A stretch of 64,000 bases of DNA from Geomonas paludis (GTDB taxonomy: Bacteria; Desulfobacterota; Desulfuromonadia; Geobacterales; Geobacteraceae), in NCBI RefSeq assembly GCF_014193585.1, contig NZ_BLXY01000001.1, forward strand, positions 1,297,033 through 1,361,032, in the 5' to 3' direction. The notes beneath the pieces were generated by a model. It saw only the letters and a program-made list of their open reading frames with translations. It did not search any database and was not told where the DNA came from. Position numbers and translations under genes: made by a program. The first letter of the stretch is position 1; the number at the start of each line of letters is the position of its first letter. This document shows, one piece after another, positions 33,821 to 42,816 of this stretch.

Positions 33821-34275
33821 AAACTGCTGCCGAAGAATTCGAATCACGGGCGAGGAATTAAAACTGCCGGCGAGGAATTCGAATCGCTGGCGAGCGTTCA
33901 AAACTGGCGCCGAGGAATTTGAATCTCCAGCGAGCAGTTAAAACCAACGGCGAGGCACTCGAATCCCTGGCAAGAAATTAAATCCGCGGCGGAGCATTTG
34001 AATTGCTGGCGAGCAATTAAAAACGGGCGGCGGGGAATCCGAATTGCCGGCGACCAGTTAAAACTGCTGGCGGAGAATCTGAATTGCTGCCGAGGAATCA
34101 AAACCGACGGCGAGGAATTCGAGTCGCTGGCGAGGAATTAAAACTGGCGGCGGGGACTCCGAATGGTTGGGAAACAATTAAAACTGCCGGCGGAGTATTC
34201 GAATCTTAGGCGAGCAATTAAAATTCGAGGTCCAGAATTTGAATTGCTGGCGAGGAACTAAAACTGGGCGGGACT
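33821..34275. repeat. Tandem array with strict 20-bp period and alternating half-units
   Basis: About 23 consecutive 20-bp units that alternate between two types, consensus AAACTGCCGGCGAGGAATTC and GAATCGCTGGCGAGCAATTA. The true period is therefore 40 bp (about 11 units). Phase is kept over 450 bp; one base lost near 33980 is restored by 34020. Units vary at many positions but the central GGCGAG and the AATT edges persist. The array has no spacers and no coding frame, and lies between the FN3 gene and the QueG-like gene. Confidence 0.9.
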
Positions 34276-34364
34276 GAAAGGGTGTGCCGGTTCCCAAGGC
34301 TGGGAGACCGGCAACCATCCTGATGATATTGCGTCTTGTGTCGTATGGCGTGTGAATGCTTCCC

Positions 34365-35204
34365 CTAATTACAACCAGCAGGGTTGCGTGCTTCGCAGGG
34401 CACTCCTACCTGGCAAAGGGCGCAGCCGGCGGGTCCCTCCACACCACGTTCTTTAGCCAGACGGACTGAGTCGGGACCGTAGCCGAAGATCATGCAGCGG
34501 ACTTTGTCATGTCCTGCTGTTGAGACGGCTTGGGCGGGGCAGCGGCGGATGCAGGCGCCGCAGGCGCCGGTTTTGAAGTGGAGACAGTCGGCGCGATGGT
34601 GCTCGGCGGTGCGCTGGTCGGGGTCGAGCACGGCATCGATGACAACGGAATTGAGCACGATGGCCATCCCTTTGGCGCTGAGAAAGGCGCTGTTCAGACC
34701 GAAGGTGCCGAGCCCGGCGGCGTATGCTACGTGCCGGTCGGACCAGGGGGAGGTCTTGCCGTTGGGGGCGTCCATGATGCGGAACCACTCGGCATCGGCC
34801 GGGGCCACGCCGTGTACGCCGTGCCGCTCCATCTCCTGCAACAGCCCTCTCCGTACCTCTTTTTGCAGCACCTTGGCGCACAGGTCGTAGGCCTTGGTCC
34901 ACTCGACGGAGGGCTTATCGGTACAGCGACGGTTGCTGTCCCGTAACGCCTTGCTCCAGGGCATCACCCAACTGACGACGGTGCCGCCACGCCAGCTCCC
35001 CTCGCCGTGCGCGGCTTCGTAGGCCTCCCGTGGCGTTCTGTGCCAGGGACCTATGATCTGCTTGAACTCCTCGAAGATCGGGTCGTCACCGGCAGCGAAA
35101 TTAACCAGCGGTTCGTCGAAGTAGCGGTCCGCCAGTGAGTCGGACCAGTTCCCCTTGTGGTCGACGATGGACTGCGTGATCACTTCGCGTATCAGGTCCT
35201 TCAT
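34365..35204 (-). CDS. QueG-like Fe-S protein (epoxyqueuosine reductase relative)
   Basis: ATG 35204 with GGAGGTG eight bases upstream; 279 residues. The C-terminus carries two ferredoxin-type clusters: CGACIRRCPAQAV plus CALCQVGVPCEA, with an upstream Cys in DCLHFKTGAC. The middle part, HVAYAAGLGTFGLNSAFLSAKGMA, matches the cobamide-binding core of QueG and reductive-dehalogenase-like proteins. It is shorter than true QueG and lacks its C-terminal HEAT part, so the substrate is probably not epoxyqueuosine. A MarR regulator upstream shares its operator, suggesting a role in a xenobiotic or redox response. Confidence 0.75.
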   Translation of the reverse strand: MKDLIREVITQSIVDHKGNWSDSLADRYFDEPLVNFAAGDDPIFEEFKQIIGPWHRTPREAYEAAHGEGSWRGGTVVSWVMPWSKALRDSNRRCTDKPSVEWTKAYDLCAKVLQKEVRRGLLQEMERHGVHGVAPADAEWFRIMDAPNGKTSPWSDRHVAYAAGLGTFGLNSAFLSAKGMAIVLNSVVIDAVLDPDQRTAEHHRADCLHFKTGACGACIRRCPAQAVSTAGHDKVRCMIFGYGPDSVRLAKERGVEGPAGCALCQVGVPCEARNPAGCN

Positions 35205-35267
35205 GTTCACCTCCATTTAACGCGCTGAAAAACAGACGTTGGTGCATCGGCAAAGTTCAGGCTTGTT

Positions 35268-35284
35268 ATGTTGTATATGCAACT
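35268..35284. promoter_or_regulatory. MarR-type operator upstream of QueG-like gene
   Basis: ATGTTGTATATGCAACT, a palindrome centred 72 bp upstream of the QueG-like start. It is the same element as at 35946-35963. Confidence 0.75.
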
Positions 35285-35316
35285 TTGCGGACAAAAAAAA
35301 TACCGATTGGCGACGG

Positions 35317-35424
35317 AGGGGACTGACTCCGAAGGTGCCTGTCCCCTTCAGCTTCTGGACGTTGGCTGGGCTGAAAGGGGCGTTCCGCTAAAGGGACAGG
35401 CACCTGACGGAGCCAGTCCCTTCT
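35317..35424. repeat. Inverted pair of REP-like hairpins
   Basis: A reverse copy at 35317-35347 (GACTCCGAAGGTGCCTGTCC) and a direct copy at 35373-35424 (AAAGGGACAGGCACC then GGAGCCAGTCCC) surround GCTGGGCTGAAAGGGGCG. Same family as 21873-21982. Confidence 0.8.
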
Positions 35425-35500
35425 GATTGTTGTAGGTCCTTCCGCCTAACCAAAGCAAATCCCGCTAAATCCCGCTTTGACCAGGGGCACTTTAAAAAAA

Positions 35501-35947
35501 TTAGCAGCTTACTCTGAGACGGTCGGCGATGGCTTTGAGGGAGGAGGCGCCTTCCTCGCCTAACAGGGCCAATGCGCGCTGCTGGGCTTCCTGCCACTGT
35601 TCGTGGCAATCCACCATGAGCTGCCTGCCGCTTTCGGTGACTCGAACGATCTGTCCCGGCCCTTTCCCTGAGACCTGGATCCAGCCGCTCTTTGCCATGC
35701 GGTCGACGGTGCGGCTCACGGTGGACTTTTCCATCTGCAGGCGCGCGCCGATCTCACCGGGACTCGCGTCCCCGACAGTCAGCAGGCACACGAGGATGCT
35801 GGCCTGGTTGATCTTGATGCCGTACGGCTGCAGCGCCCGGTCGTACAGGCCGGTGATGACGCGGTTCAAGCGCCTGGCCCGGCCGGCGATGCACTGGGCG
35901 GCAACCAGCTCGGCAATCTCGTTTGCGGACTTACCTGGAGTGTTCAT
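35501..35947 (-). CDS. MarR-family transcriptional regulator
   Basis: 148 residues. A winged helix is clear: INQASILVCLLTVGDASPGE, then RLQMEKSTVSRTVDRMAKSG (recognition helix) and QIVRVTESGRQLM (wing). Start ATG 35947 directly overlaps a palindrome and lacks a ribosome site, so the mRNA may be leaderless. The same palindrome precedes the QueG-like gene downstream. MarR proteins usually repress and are released by small aromatic ligands or oxidation. Confidence 0.87.
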   Translation of the reverse strand: MNTPGKSANEIAELVAAQCIAGRARRLNRVITGLYDRALQPYGIKINQASILVCLLTVGDASPGEIGARLQMEKSTVSRTVDRMAKSGWIQVSGKGPGQIVRVTESGRQLMVDCHEQWQEAQQRALALLGEEGASSLKAIADRLRVSC

Positions 35948-35963
35948 GTTGCATATACAACAT
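35946..35963. promoter_or_regulatory. MarR-type operator overlapping its own start codon
   Basis: ATGTTGCATATACAACAT, a near-perfect palindrome spanning the marR start (35945-35947). Bound repressor would block both transcription and a leaderless start. Confidence 0.75.
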
Positions 35964-36034
35964 CATCACTGCCAGATTGTCAACGAATTTCCTGCATTCA
36001 ATAACAATCATCTTAAACGGGGGGGCAGGTGCGA

Positions 36035-36068
36035 AAGTGCCGGTTTCCGAACTGGGAAACCGGCACTT
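36035..36068 (-). terminator. Strong hairpin, probable end of the protease transcript
   Basis: AAGTGCCGGTTTCC pairs with GGAAACCGGCACTT around a 6-base loop. It lies 44 bp beyond the stop of the minus-strand protease gene. The T-run is weak, so termination is likely but not certain. Confidence 0.55.
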
Positions 36069-36111
36069 GTCGTCGTGATAAATCTTGTGTGGGGCGGGCC
36101 TGAGCCTTCCG

Positions 36112-38388
36112 CTACTGCGTCTTGAAGTAGTAGGTCTGCGACGTGACGGTGCTGCTCCCGGCGCTGGAGGAGACCTGGAAGTAGTAGATGGTCCTCCGGG
36201 CGAGGGAGGATAACGTCAGCACGTGCGAGGTGACCAGCGTGCTGCTGGACAGCGACTTGGTCAGACTGCCGGACGAAGTGCCGTAGCGGATCACGGAACT
36301 GGAGGCCAGGTTGGTGCTCCACTGGATCTTGGCGGACGTCGTACCGATGGTGCCGTACACGCCGCTGCTAAAGGCGAGCGGCGCGGTTGGGGTGGCGTAG
36401 GCCTCGTTGGAGAGCGCGGACCTGCCGGCGCTGTTCACGGCGGCGACCTTGTAATAGTAGGTGGCGCCGTTGGCGACGCTGTCGGTGAAGGAGGTGGCGG
36501 TGATGCCGGTCCTGACCGGGGTAGTCCCCTCCCGCCCGGCGGCGGTGCCGCGGTACACGTTGTAGCTGGTGGCGCCGCTGCTTGCGGTCCAGCTGAGGGC
36601 CACAGTGGCGTTACCGGCCGAAGCCTTCAGCCCGGCCGGAGCGGCGGGCGCGGTGACGGTGGGCGTGGTCGAGGTCGAGGTGGTTGAGGAGGATGCGGGC
36701 GCCAGTGCCGCCAAGAGGTTGGCGCCGTTGAAGGAACCCCAGCCGGTGGCGTTGTCGTAGCCGGTGATGGCGGGGTAATAAAGATTGGTGGTGCTGTCGG
36801 CGACGTCGTGGAAGGTGGTGCCGTAGCCGGTGCCGGTGCCTACCTGGTACAGCACCGGGTTGGCAAAGCCAAGCGGCGCCAGGCCACCGGCGGCGCGCTG
36901 CTGGTTCACCCTGGCGGTGAAGGCGGCCCACAAGGGAGCGGCGCAGCTGGTGCCGCCGTAGATCCACCACTTGCCCTGGAAGTAGATGGAGTAGCCGGTG
37001 CCGGGGTCGGAGTTGAGAGCGACGTCAGGGACGTTCCTCATCACGGAGGAGGCGACGTTGCCCAGCTGCTGCTGCCAGGTGGGGATGGGCCAGAAGGCGC
37101 TAACGCCGCCCCCCCCGGCGCCGCCGTTGATGGTGCCGGCGTTCCAGGTGGACTCGCGGTTGTAGCTGCCGCTGCTCAGGTAAAGGGTGGTCCCGCCGAC
37201 GCCGGTGACGTAGGGCTGGGAGGCGGGGTCGTCCACGCTGAGGGTGTTGCCGTTGTCGTAGGCGCCGCTGTCGCCGGCGGCGGCGTAGACGGTCTGCCCT
37301 TGGGCGGCCATCTGCCGAAAGATGGCGTTCTCGCTGTTCAGGAAGGAGGAACCGCTCTCACCTTCGCTGAGCCCCCAGGAACTGCTGATCTGCTTGGCGA
37401 TGTTGTCGGTGGCGATCCGGTTGTAGGTGTCCAGGACCCCTTTGCTGGTGTTGGGGCCCATGTAGACCATTATCTTGCTGGCGCCGGGTGCAAGCGCCAT
37501 CTGCAACTCGATGTCAAGCGTGACCTCGCCGGCGCCGGACCCGGGCGCGCCGGAGAAGCTGTCCACCAGCACGTTTTGCAGCGGCACGGCACGCAGCCCG
37601 TAGTAGCTGGCGTACGTGGCGATGTCGGAAGGTGTATAGCCGTCCAGTTGGAATAGGGCCAGAGTTTGGCCGGCGCCGTTAGCGCTGACCGAACCGAGGT
37701 TGTAGGCGGTGGTGATATCTTTCGGGGTCATGCCACCGCCGGGGCCGGTGCCGATCTGGTAAGGCGTGGCCATGGGGGCGTCCGTGGCGCGGGCGGCATG
37801 GCTGTGGGTGTGCCAGGCGGCGGAGCTGTCCAGGCCGACCATGCCGGAGATGCAGGAGGCGATCGCGTTGGGGACGCCGGGTTCGCGGTCGGGGGCAAAG
37901 AAGCTGTGGCCGCTGTGGGCCTGGAACTGGTGCATCTGCACGTCGAAGGCCGCCTCGACGACGGCGGCGGGGCCGGCGACGTCGAGGACGGTGCGGTTGG
38001 CGTGGGTGCCGGTGATGGTTAGGCCCAGCCCGCGGGCGTAGCGCTTGACCGCCTCGTAATCGGCGACGGAGGGGGCGAAGCGCTCGATGAACTGGGGAAC
38101 GGTGAGGTAGTGGCCGTAGAGCGGGTCGGCCGGGTCGTAGATGCGCCGCAGCAGGTCGTCCAGCGCCTGCTGGTTGCGCAAGGGCAGGGTGAAGGAGAAC
38201 CTCATCTGCGCCACCGCGGGTAGTCTGCCCAGCCGTCTGGCGCTGGCCATGCTGCGCGCCGGGACGTGTCCCGCGAGGCGGACCCGTGCCGAGCTGTCGG
38301 CCCAGCATGATGGCGGGGCTCCCGCCGCCATGGCGACGGCAACAAGGAGTCCGAGGCAAAGGGGGAACTGTTTCAACGCGACTTTCAA
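36112..38388 (-). CDS. S53 family (sedolisin/kumamolisin-like) secreted protease with FN3 domains
   Basis: 758 residues. Signal peptide (LCLGLLVAVAMAAGAPPSCWA), activation prodomain (residues ~60-200) and S53 catalytic domain. The triad is visible: E288 and D292 in GEVTLDIELQMA, oxyanion D373 in AAGDSGAY, and S481 in YGGTSCAAP. A C-terminal Ca-site region (FHDVADSTT, GYDNATGWG) follows. Two FN3 domains end the protein (SWTASSGATSYNVYR; IQWSTNLASSSVIRYG). Sedolisins are usually acid-active endopeptidases, secreted and self-processed. A second, unrelated secreted protease is at the right edge of the window. Confidence 0.92.
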   Translation of the reverse strand: MKVALKQFPLCLGLLVAVAMAAGAPPSCWADSSARVRLAGHVPARSMASARRLGRLPAVAQMRFSFTLPLRNQQALDDLLRRIYDPADPLYGHYLTVPQFIERFAPSVADYEAVKRYARGLGLTITGTHANRTVLDVAGPAAVVEAAFDVQMHQFQAHSGHSFFAPDREPGVPNAIASCISGMVGLDSSAAWHTHSHAARATDAPMATPYQIGTGPGGGMTPKDITTAYNLGSVSANGAGQTLALFQLDGYTPSDIATYASYYGLRAVPLQNVLVDSFSGAPGSGAGEVTLDIELQMALAPGASKIMVYMGPNTSKGVLDTYNRIATDNIAKQISSSWGLSEGESGSSFLNSENAIFRQMAAQGQTVYAAAGDSGAYDNGNTLSVDDPASQPYVTGVGGTTLYLSSGSYNRESTWNAGTINGGAGGGGVSAFWPIPTWQQQLGNVASSVMRNVPDVALNSDPGTGYSIYFQGKWWIYGGTSCAAPLWAAFTARVNQQRAAGGLAPLGFANPVLYQVGTGTGYGTTFHDVADSTTNLYYPAITGYDNATGWGSFNGANLLAALAPASSSTTSTSTTPTVTAPAAPAGLKASAGNATVALSWTASSGATSYNVYRGTAAGREGTTPVRTGITATSFTDSVANGATYYYKVAAVNSAGRSALSNEAYATPTAPLAFSSGVYGTIGTTSAKIQWSTNLASSSVIRYGTSSGSLTKSLSSSTLVTSHVLTLSSLARRTIYYFQVSSSAGSSTVTSQTYYFKTQ

Positions 38389-38546
38389 GACGTGCCTCCG
38401 AGCAAGGGGTGGAAAAGGGGAGTTTGTGCGGCTGGATTCACCATCGGCAGCGTTGCTCGGAACTTTAATGCTTCGGCAAAGAAAAACATTGTGGCGGGCG
38501 AAGTTAGCGGAACCTTTGTTCCCTTTATCCCCGATTGAATGTTTAG

Positions 38547-38793
38547 CAGTTCTTTGCGGCTTTGCGGCTTTGCGTTAAGAAAGCCTTGAGTTTTCAACCA
38601 AAAGGCGTAGAGGCGGAAAGGCTTATTTCTTAACGCAATGGCGCAAAGACGCTAAGCAACAAAAGACTATTGGGTTACCCCCATAATCTTTGTGTCTTGC
38701 TCCTTTACGTTACAAAAAGTGTGGGGGCGGTGGCTGAGCCGAAAGGGGCGTTCCGCTAAAGGGACAGGCACCTAACGGAGCCAGTCCCTTCTG
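38547..38793. repeat. Intergenic repeats (CGCAAAG family and one REP-like hairpin)
   Basis: GCGGCTTTGCGTTAAGA (38563-38582) and inverted TTAACGCAATGGCGCAAAGA (38631-38650) belong to a family seen many times to the right. A REP-like copy with its AAAGGGGCGTTCCGCTA flank fills 38741-38793. No gene is seen between 38400 and 39129 otherwise. Confidence 0.75.
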
Positions 38794-39129
38794 CTTCTTG
38801 ACTAGCCAAGGCAAATCCCCTTTGCCGCTTTTGCGGGAAGTCTTAGATGAACCATTTTTTTGCACTACTGCGAAAAAGGCTGCCAAATGACGGTATACGG
38901 TGCAAGTGGCCGGAGTTGCGCCGATCTTGCCGGCACGTTTGCCGGGTAGCGGTAGCTATTTCGCAAACCTGCAAAAACGGTCCAATGCTGACACGGGATG
39001 GTGGTGCCGTAACTGCTGAAAAATCGAACGTTCTTTTGATGTGGTGATCAGGAGCGATGGGCGGTACGGTTATTGCGTATACGGAATGATTTAGCGACGT
39101 GATATCGCAATGCAAACAGGAGGGTAATA

Positions 39130-39759
39130 ATGAGTAATGTGAAACTGGGAAATCCTGCGGTAGTCGGTCTGGCCGGGTTCGGGCTGACGACATTCGTGCT
39201 GCAATGCCACAACCTGGGCTGGTGCGGTATCGCTCCCGTGCTCTGGCTCGGTCTCTGCTTCGGCGGTACGGCACAGATGATTGCGGGCCTGATGGAGTTC
39301 AAGACCGGCAACAACTTCGGCTTCTGCGCCTTCACCGGCTACGGGGCCTTCTGGATCTCGCTCTGCCTCATGATCATCTTCGGCAAGAACGCGGACCTGG
39401 TGAAAGCCTATCCGACCCTGGCCTTCAACGCCAACGACCTCGGCTTCTACCTGGTGGCCTGGACCGTGTTCACCTTCATCCTCTTCATCGCCTCCATGAA
39501 GCACCACGCGACGCTGGCCTTCATCTTCCTCACCCTGCTGCTGGGCTTCATCGGGCTGGACGTGAAGGAGTTCACCGGCAGCGCGCTGGCCGGCACCTTC
39601 GCGGCTTACGACCTGCTGGTCTGCGCTTTCTCCGCCCTTTACCTGATGACCGTTGCGGTTTACGCCGAGTCCGGCATCAACCTGCCGGTGGGTGAGCCGT
39701 GGATCAAGGAAAGCACCGCGGCGGAAGGGGTGCTCGCGGCTGAGAAGGTTAAGGCATAA
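39130..39759 (+). CDS. satP: Acetate transporter, GPR1/FUN34/YaaH (SatP) family
   Basis: AGGAGGG precedes the ATG; 209 residues with six membrane segments. The signature NPAVVGLAGFG is at residues 8-18 (family motif NPAPLGL), with FGGTAQMIAGLMEFKTGN and FTGYGAFWISLCL further on. These proteins carry acetate or succinate with protons across the inner membrane. Acetate is the main electron donor of Geobacter-like bacteria. A terminator follows, so it is monocistronic. Confidence 0.92.
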   Translation: MSNVKLGNPAVVGLAGFGLTTFVLQCHNLGWCGIAPVLWLGLCFGGTAQMIAGLMEFKTGNNFGFCAFTGYGAFWISLCLMIIFGKNADLVKAYPTLAFNANDLGFYLVAWTVFTFILFIASMKHHATLAFIFLTLLLGFIGLDVKEFTGSALAGTFAAYDLLVCAFSALYLMTVAVYAESGINLPVGEPWIKESTAAEGVLAAEKVKA

Positions 39760-39786
39760 GTAGTTCGGGTACAGAGAAGTGAAAGG

Positions 39787-39819
39787 AAGAGCCATGGCAT
39801 TGCCGTGGCTCTTTTTTTT
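39787..39819 (+). terminator. Rho-independent terminator of satP
   Basis: AAGAGCCATGGC-ATT-GCCGTGGCTCTT stem (one G-T) followed by a run of T. Confidence 0.9.
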
Positions 39820-39996
39820 GAGGCAAAACCTGGAATCATTTAACAGGGATAAAAGGGATCAAAGGGATAACACCTGAAACCATAAGATTTTGGTTAAAAC
39901 AAAAAACCACCTTAGGTTTGCATGGTTGCGCCTTTGCGGCTTTGCGTTAGGTAAACGCCTTTGGGGGTGCAGGGGGGGGAGACCTTGTAGTTCGGA

Positions 39997-40434
39997 CTAC
40001 CAGAGGTAAATGGACTTGTTGTCGAAGCGGTCTTTGTGGAAGTAGAGGAAGACGTTGAGGAGAAGGAACAATAGGAAGACACAGAAGGCGTTGATGCGGT
40101 AGCCGTAGTCGGGGACCAGGGTCCCGGAAGCAGTAAGGACCTGCTGGACGGGGAGCATGATGAGGTTCGCCATGCCGCTGGCGCTGGCGGCAAAGTTGTA
40201 GGCGATGAGCAGCCAGAGGGTGAGCCGCTGCCGCTTCAGGATGCCGACGATGAGGTAAAGGGTGATGATGCTGTTGGTGAAGATCAGGTGCTCGGCCTGG
40301 TCGCCGGTGTACAGCTGCCCCATGAAGGGGAAGGTGCCCCCCAGGTCGGAAAGGGTGACCATCATGGCAAGGAGGTAGACGCCGGTCAGCGGGACCAGTA
40401 CCAAACTCCTTTTCCTATCGTCGCCAGAAGGCAT
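39997..40434 (-). CDS. Four-helix membrane protein of unknown function
   Basis: The open frame runs upstream into repeats; ATG 40434 (MPSGDDRKRSLVLVPLTGVY) is the sensible start. 145 residues with four hydrophobic segments (VLVPLTGVYLLAMMV; IFTNSIITLYLIVGIL; LTLWLLIAYNFAASASG; INAFCVFLLFLLLNVFLYF). No family recognised. The gene is isolated between repeat arrays and convergent with satP. Confidence 0.6.
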   Translation of the reverse strand: MPSGDDRKRSLVLVPLTGVYLLAMMVTLSDLGGTFPFMGQLYTGDQAEHLIFTNSIITLYLIVGILKRQRLTLWLLIAYNFAASASGMANLIMLPVQQVLTASGTLVPDYGYRINAFCVFLLFLLLNVFLYFHKDRFDNKSIYLW

Positions 40435-40549
40435 GACCCTGTCCGTTTCTTTCAACTCTTTCCTCGTTTGGCAGCGTTTTCTGGAGCCGCGACATAGTAG
40501 CAGGAGGGTGGCTCGATTGACAATTGATAATTGACAATCGACAACCCGA

Positions 40550-41280
40550 AGCTTTAACGCAAAGGCGCAGAGACGCGGAGACGCTAAGAGAACCAAGAAC
40601 AATAGGGTTACCCAACTTATAATCTTTGCGCCTTTGCGGCTTTGCGTTAAGACAGGCTTGAGGTTTAAACCCAAAGGCACAGAGACGAAAGGCCTGATTT
40701 TAACGCAATAACGCAGAGACGCTAAGAGAAACAAAAGGCATTAGTGGTTTTATCCCTTTTATCCCCGTTATCCCTGTTTGAATGTTTTTAGCACTTCTTT
40801 GCGCCTTTGCGGCTTTGCGTTAAGACAGGCTTGAGGTTTAAACCCAAAGGCAGAGGCGAAAGGCCTGATTTTAACGCAATGACGCAAAGACGCTAAGAGA
40901 AACAAAAGGCATTAGGTTGCCCATAATCTTTGGGTCTTGAGCCTTTACGTTACAAAAACATGTTTTTGACTTATCCTTTTTATCCCCTTATCCTTGTTTG
41001 AATGTTTTTAGCACTTCTTTGCGCCTTTGCCGCTTTGCGTTAAGACAGGCTTGAGGTTTAAACCCAAAGGCACAGAGGCGAAAGGCCTGATTTTAACGCA
41101 ATGACGCAAAGACGCTAAGAGAAACAAAAGGCATTAGGTTGCCCATAATCTTTGGGTCTTGAGCCTTTACGTTACAAAAACATGCTTTTGACTTATCCCT
41201 TTTATCCCCTTTATCCCTGTTTGAATGTTTTTAGCAGTGTTTGCGCCTTCGCGCCTTGGCGGCTTTGCGTCAATAGAATA
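40550..41280. repeat. Direct array of long intergenic repeats
   Basis: Composite units containing GCGCCTTTGCGGCTTTGCGT, then TTTTAACGCAATGACGCA and a TTTATCCC/TTATCCCTGTTTGAATG block recur at about 40625, 40798, 41018 and 41230 (spacings 173 and 220 bp for the first three). Units within 40790-41170 are almost identical, so the array probably grew by recent duplication. No gene is seen. Confidence 0.85.
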
Positions 41281-41333
41281 GGCCTTTGCCTTTACTCTTG
41301 CAAAAATCATCGGGAGCGGGTACGGATGCTGTC

Positions 41334-42515
41334 ATGGGAAAGCTCTCCGACAACATCCGCAAGCTGTACCTTTTTTCCTTCCTCCAGATGATGCTGTTCC
41401 CCATGGCGATCATCACCCTCTTCTGGAAGGACCACGCCGGGCTGTCACTGACCCAGATCCTGCTCCTGCAGAGCATCTTCTCGGTGGCCACGCTCGCGCT
41501 CGACTACCCCGCGGGGTACGTGAGCGACCGGCTCGGCTACCGCTGCGCCCTTAACATCGCCTCGGTCCTCGGCATCATCGGCTGGGGCATCTACATCTGG
41601 GCCGACTCGTTCGCCACGGTGCTCTTGGCGGAGATCACCCTGGGGATGTCGCTTTCCTTCATCAGCGGCTCGGACAGCGCCCTTCTCTTCGAGACGCTGC
41701 GGGCACAGGGTGAGGAGCAGTCCTACGCGCGCCACCAGGGACGCATGCACGGCTTCGCACAGGCGGGGGAGGCGGCCGGCGCGGTCCTGGCCGGCGTGAT
41801 CTACGCCTATCAACCGAGACTTCCCTTCATCCTGCAGGTGGCGGTGTGGGGCGCCGGACTCCTGGTGACCAGGCGACTGGTGGAGTCCCCGAGAGCTCAC
41901 GCGCCGGCCCGCTCCCACCTCGCCGAGGCCCTCGCCACCGCACGCTACGCCTTCCGGGATAACCGGCACCTGCGCTACACCATCCTGCTCAACACGGTGC
42001 TGGGCGTGGCATCCTTCTACCCGGTCTGGTTGATCCAGCCCTACATGCAGCACGCCGGAGTGCCGGTGGCCTGGTTCGGCCCGGTCTGGGCCGGCGCCAA
42101 CCTCACCGTGGCCCTGTGCGCCCTCGCCAGTCACCGCCTGCACGAGCACCTGGGGGACCGGGGCATGGTGCTGCTCTTTTTGCTCCTGGTCGTGGTCGGC
42201 TACCTGGGGCTCGGCCTTGCCGGCGGGATGTGGGGCTTTCTCTTCTACTACCTTTTGACCTGCATGCGCGGCCTGCGCGGGCCCATGATGCTGGCCCACA
42301 CCCAGCGCGAATCCGCCAGCGCCAACCGCGCCGCAACGCTGTCGCTGCAGTCGGTGTCGTTCCGGCTCCTCTTCGTGGTCACCGGGCCGCTGGTGGGGAA
42401 GCTCGCCGACCAGGGGGGAGTGGGGCAGAGCTTCTATCTGCTCTTCTACGCGTTTTTGGTGAGCCTGCCGATTCTTGCCGTTCTCTTCCTAAGGTACGCG
42501 CCGCGGGAGGGGTAA
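41334..42515 (+). CDS. Major facilitator superfamily transporter
   Basis: ATG 41334 (MGKLSDNIRKLYLFSFLQMM). 393 residues with about 12 membrane segments. The loop 2-3 motif is DYPAGYVSDRLGYRCA (MFS motif A: G-x3-D-R-x-G). A second similar loop is GKLADQGGVGQSF. No substrate is implied by sequence; the group resembles drug/metabolite efflux carriers. An upstream repeat array and lack of a clear promoter leave regulation open. Confidence 0.82.
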   Translation: MGKLSDNIRKLYLFSFLQMMLFPMAIITLFWKDHAGLSLTQILLLQSIFSVATLALDYPAGYVSDRLGYRCALNIASVLGIIGWGIYIWADSFATVLLAEITLGMSLSFISGSDSALLFETLRAQGEEQSYARHQGRMHGFAQAGEAAGAVLAGVIYAYQPRLPFILQVAVWGAGLLVTRRLVESPRAHAPARSHLAEALATARYAFRDNRHLRYTILLNTVLGVASFYPVWLIQPYMQHAGVPVAWFGPVWAGANLTVALCALASHRLHEHLGDRGMVLLFLLLVVVGYLGLGLAGGMWGFLFYYLLTCMRGLRGPMMLAHTQRESASANRAATLSLQSVSFRLLFVVTGPLVGKLADQGGVGQSFYLLFYAFLVSLPILAVLFLRYAPREG

Positions 42516-42539
42516 GCTGAAGGCAAATCCCCCCTGGGG

Positions 42540-42725
42540 CACCGGTAGCGTGAGCAAAGGGGGGGGCGTTGAGGCACCGGCAGCGGTTTTTGCAGGCAGC
42601 ATTGCTGGTTCCCAAGCTCCAGCTTGGGAACCCCATATGGCGCAAAGCTCCAGCTTTGCATCCGAGGGAAGTTGGAGCTTCGGGGAGAGGCTTTGCGTTC
42701 CCAAGGTGGACCTTGGGAACGAGAT
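42540..42725. repeat. Hairpin-rich intergenic repeat
   Basis: GGTTCCCAAGCTCCAGCTTG (42608-42627) folds on itself, and a relative GCGTTCCCAAGGTGGACCTT is at 42697-42716. Between them is GCGCAAAGCTCCAGCTTTGC. Three related hairpins in 120 bp; no gene. Confidence 0.7.
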
Positions 42726-42752
42726 CAAGGGTAGGGGAGCCATTCTGATATG

Positions 42753-42782
42753 AAAAAAGCTGGTCCCCGGTAGGGCCAGCTT
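42753..42782 (-). terminator. Rho-independent terminator (minus strand)
   Basis: On the minus strand, AAGCTGG-n12-CCAGCTT followed by TTTT. It ends the small basic gene at 42817. Confidence 0.8.
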
Positions 42783-42816
42783 CATGATTGAGTGCGGAGT
42801 CTGTGGCGGGAGGACA

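Noticed and set aside
33821-34275. CRISPR array
   Set aside because: Units are contiguous at 20 bp with no unique spacers and no cas genes nearby.
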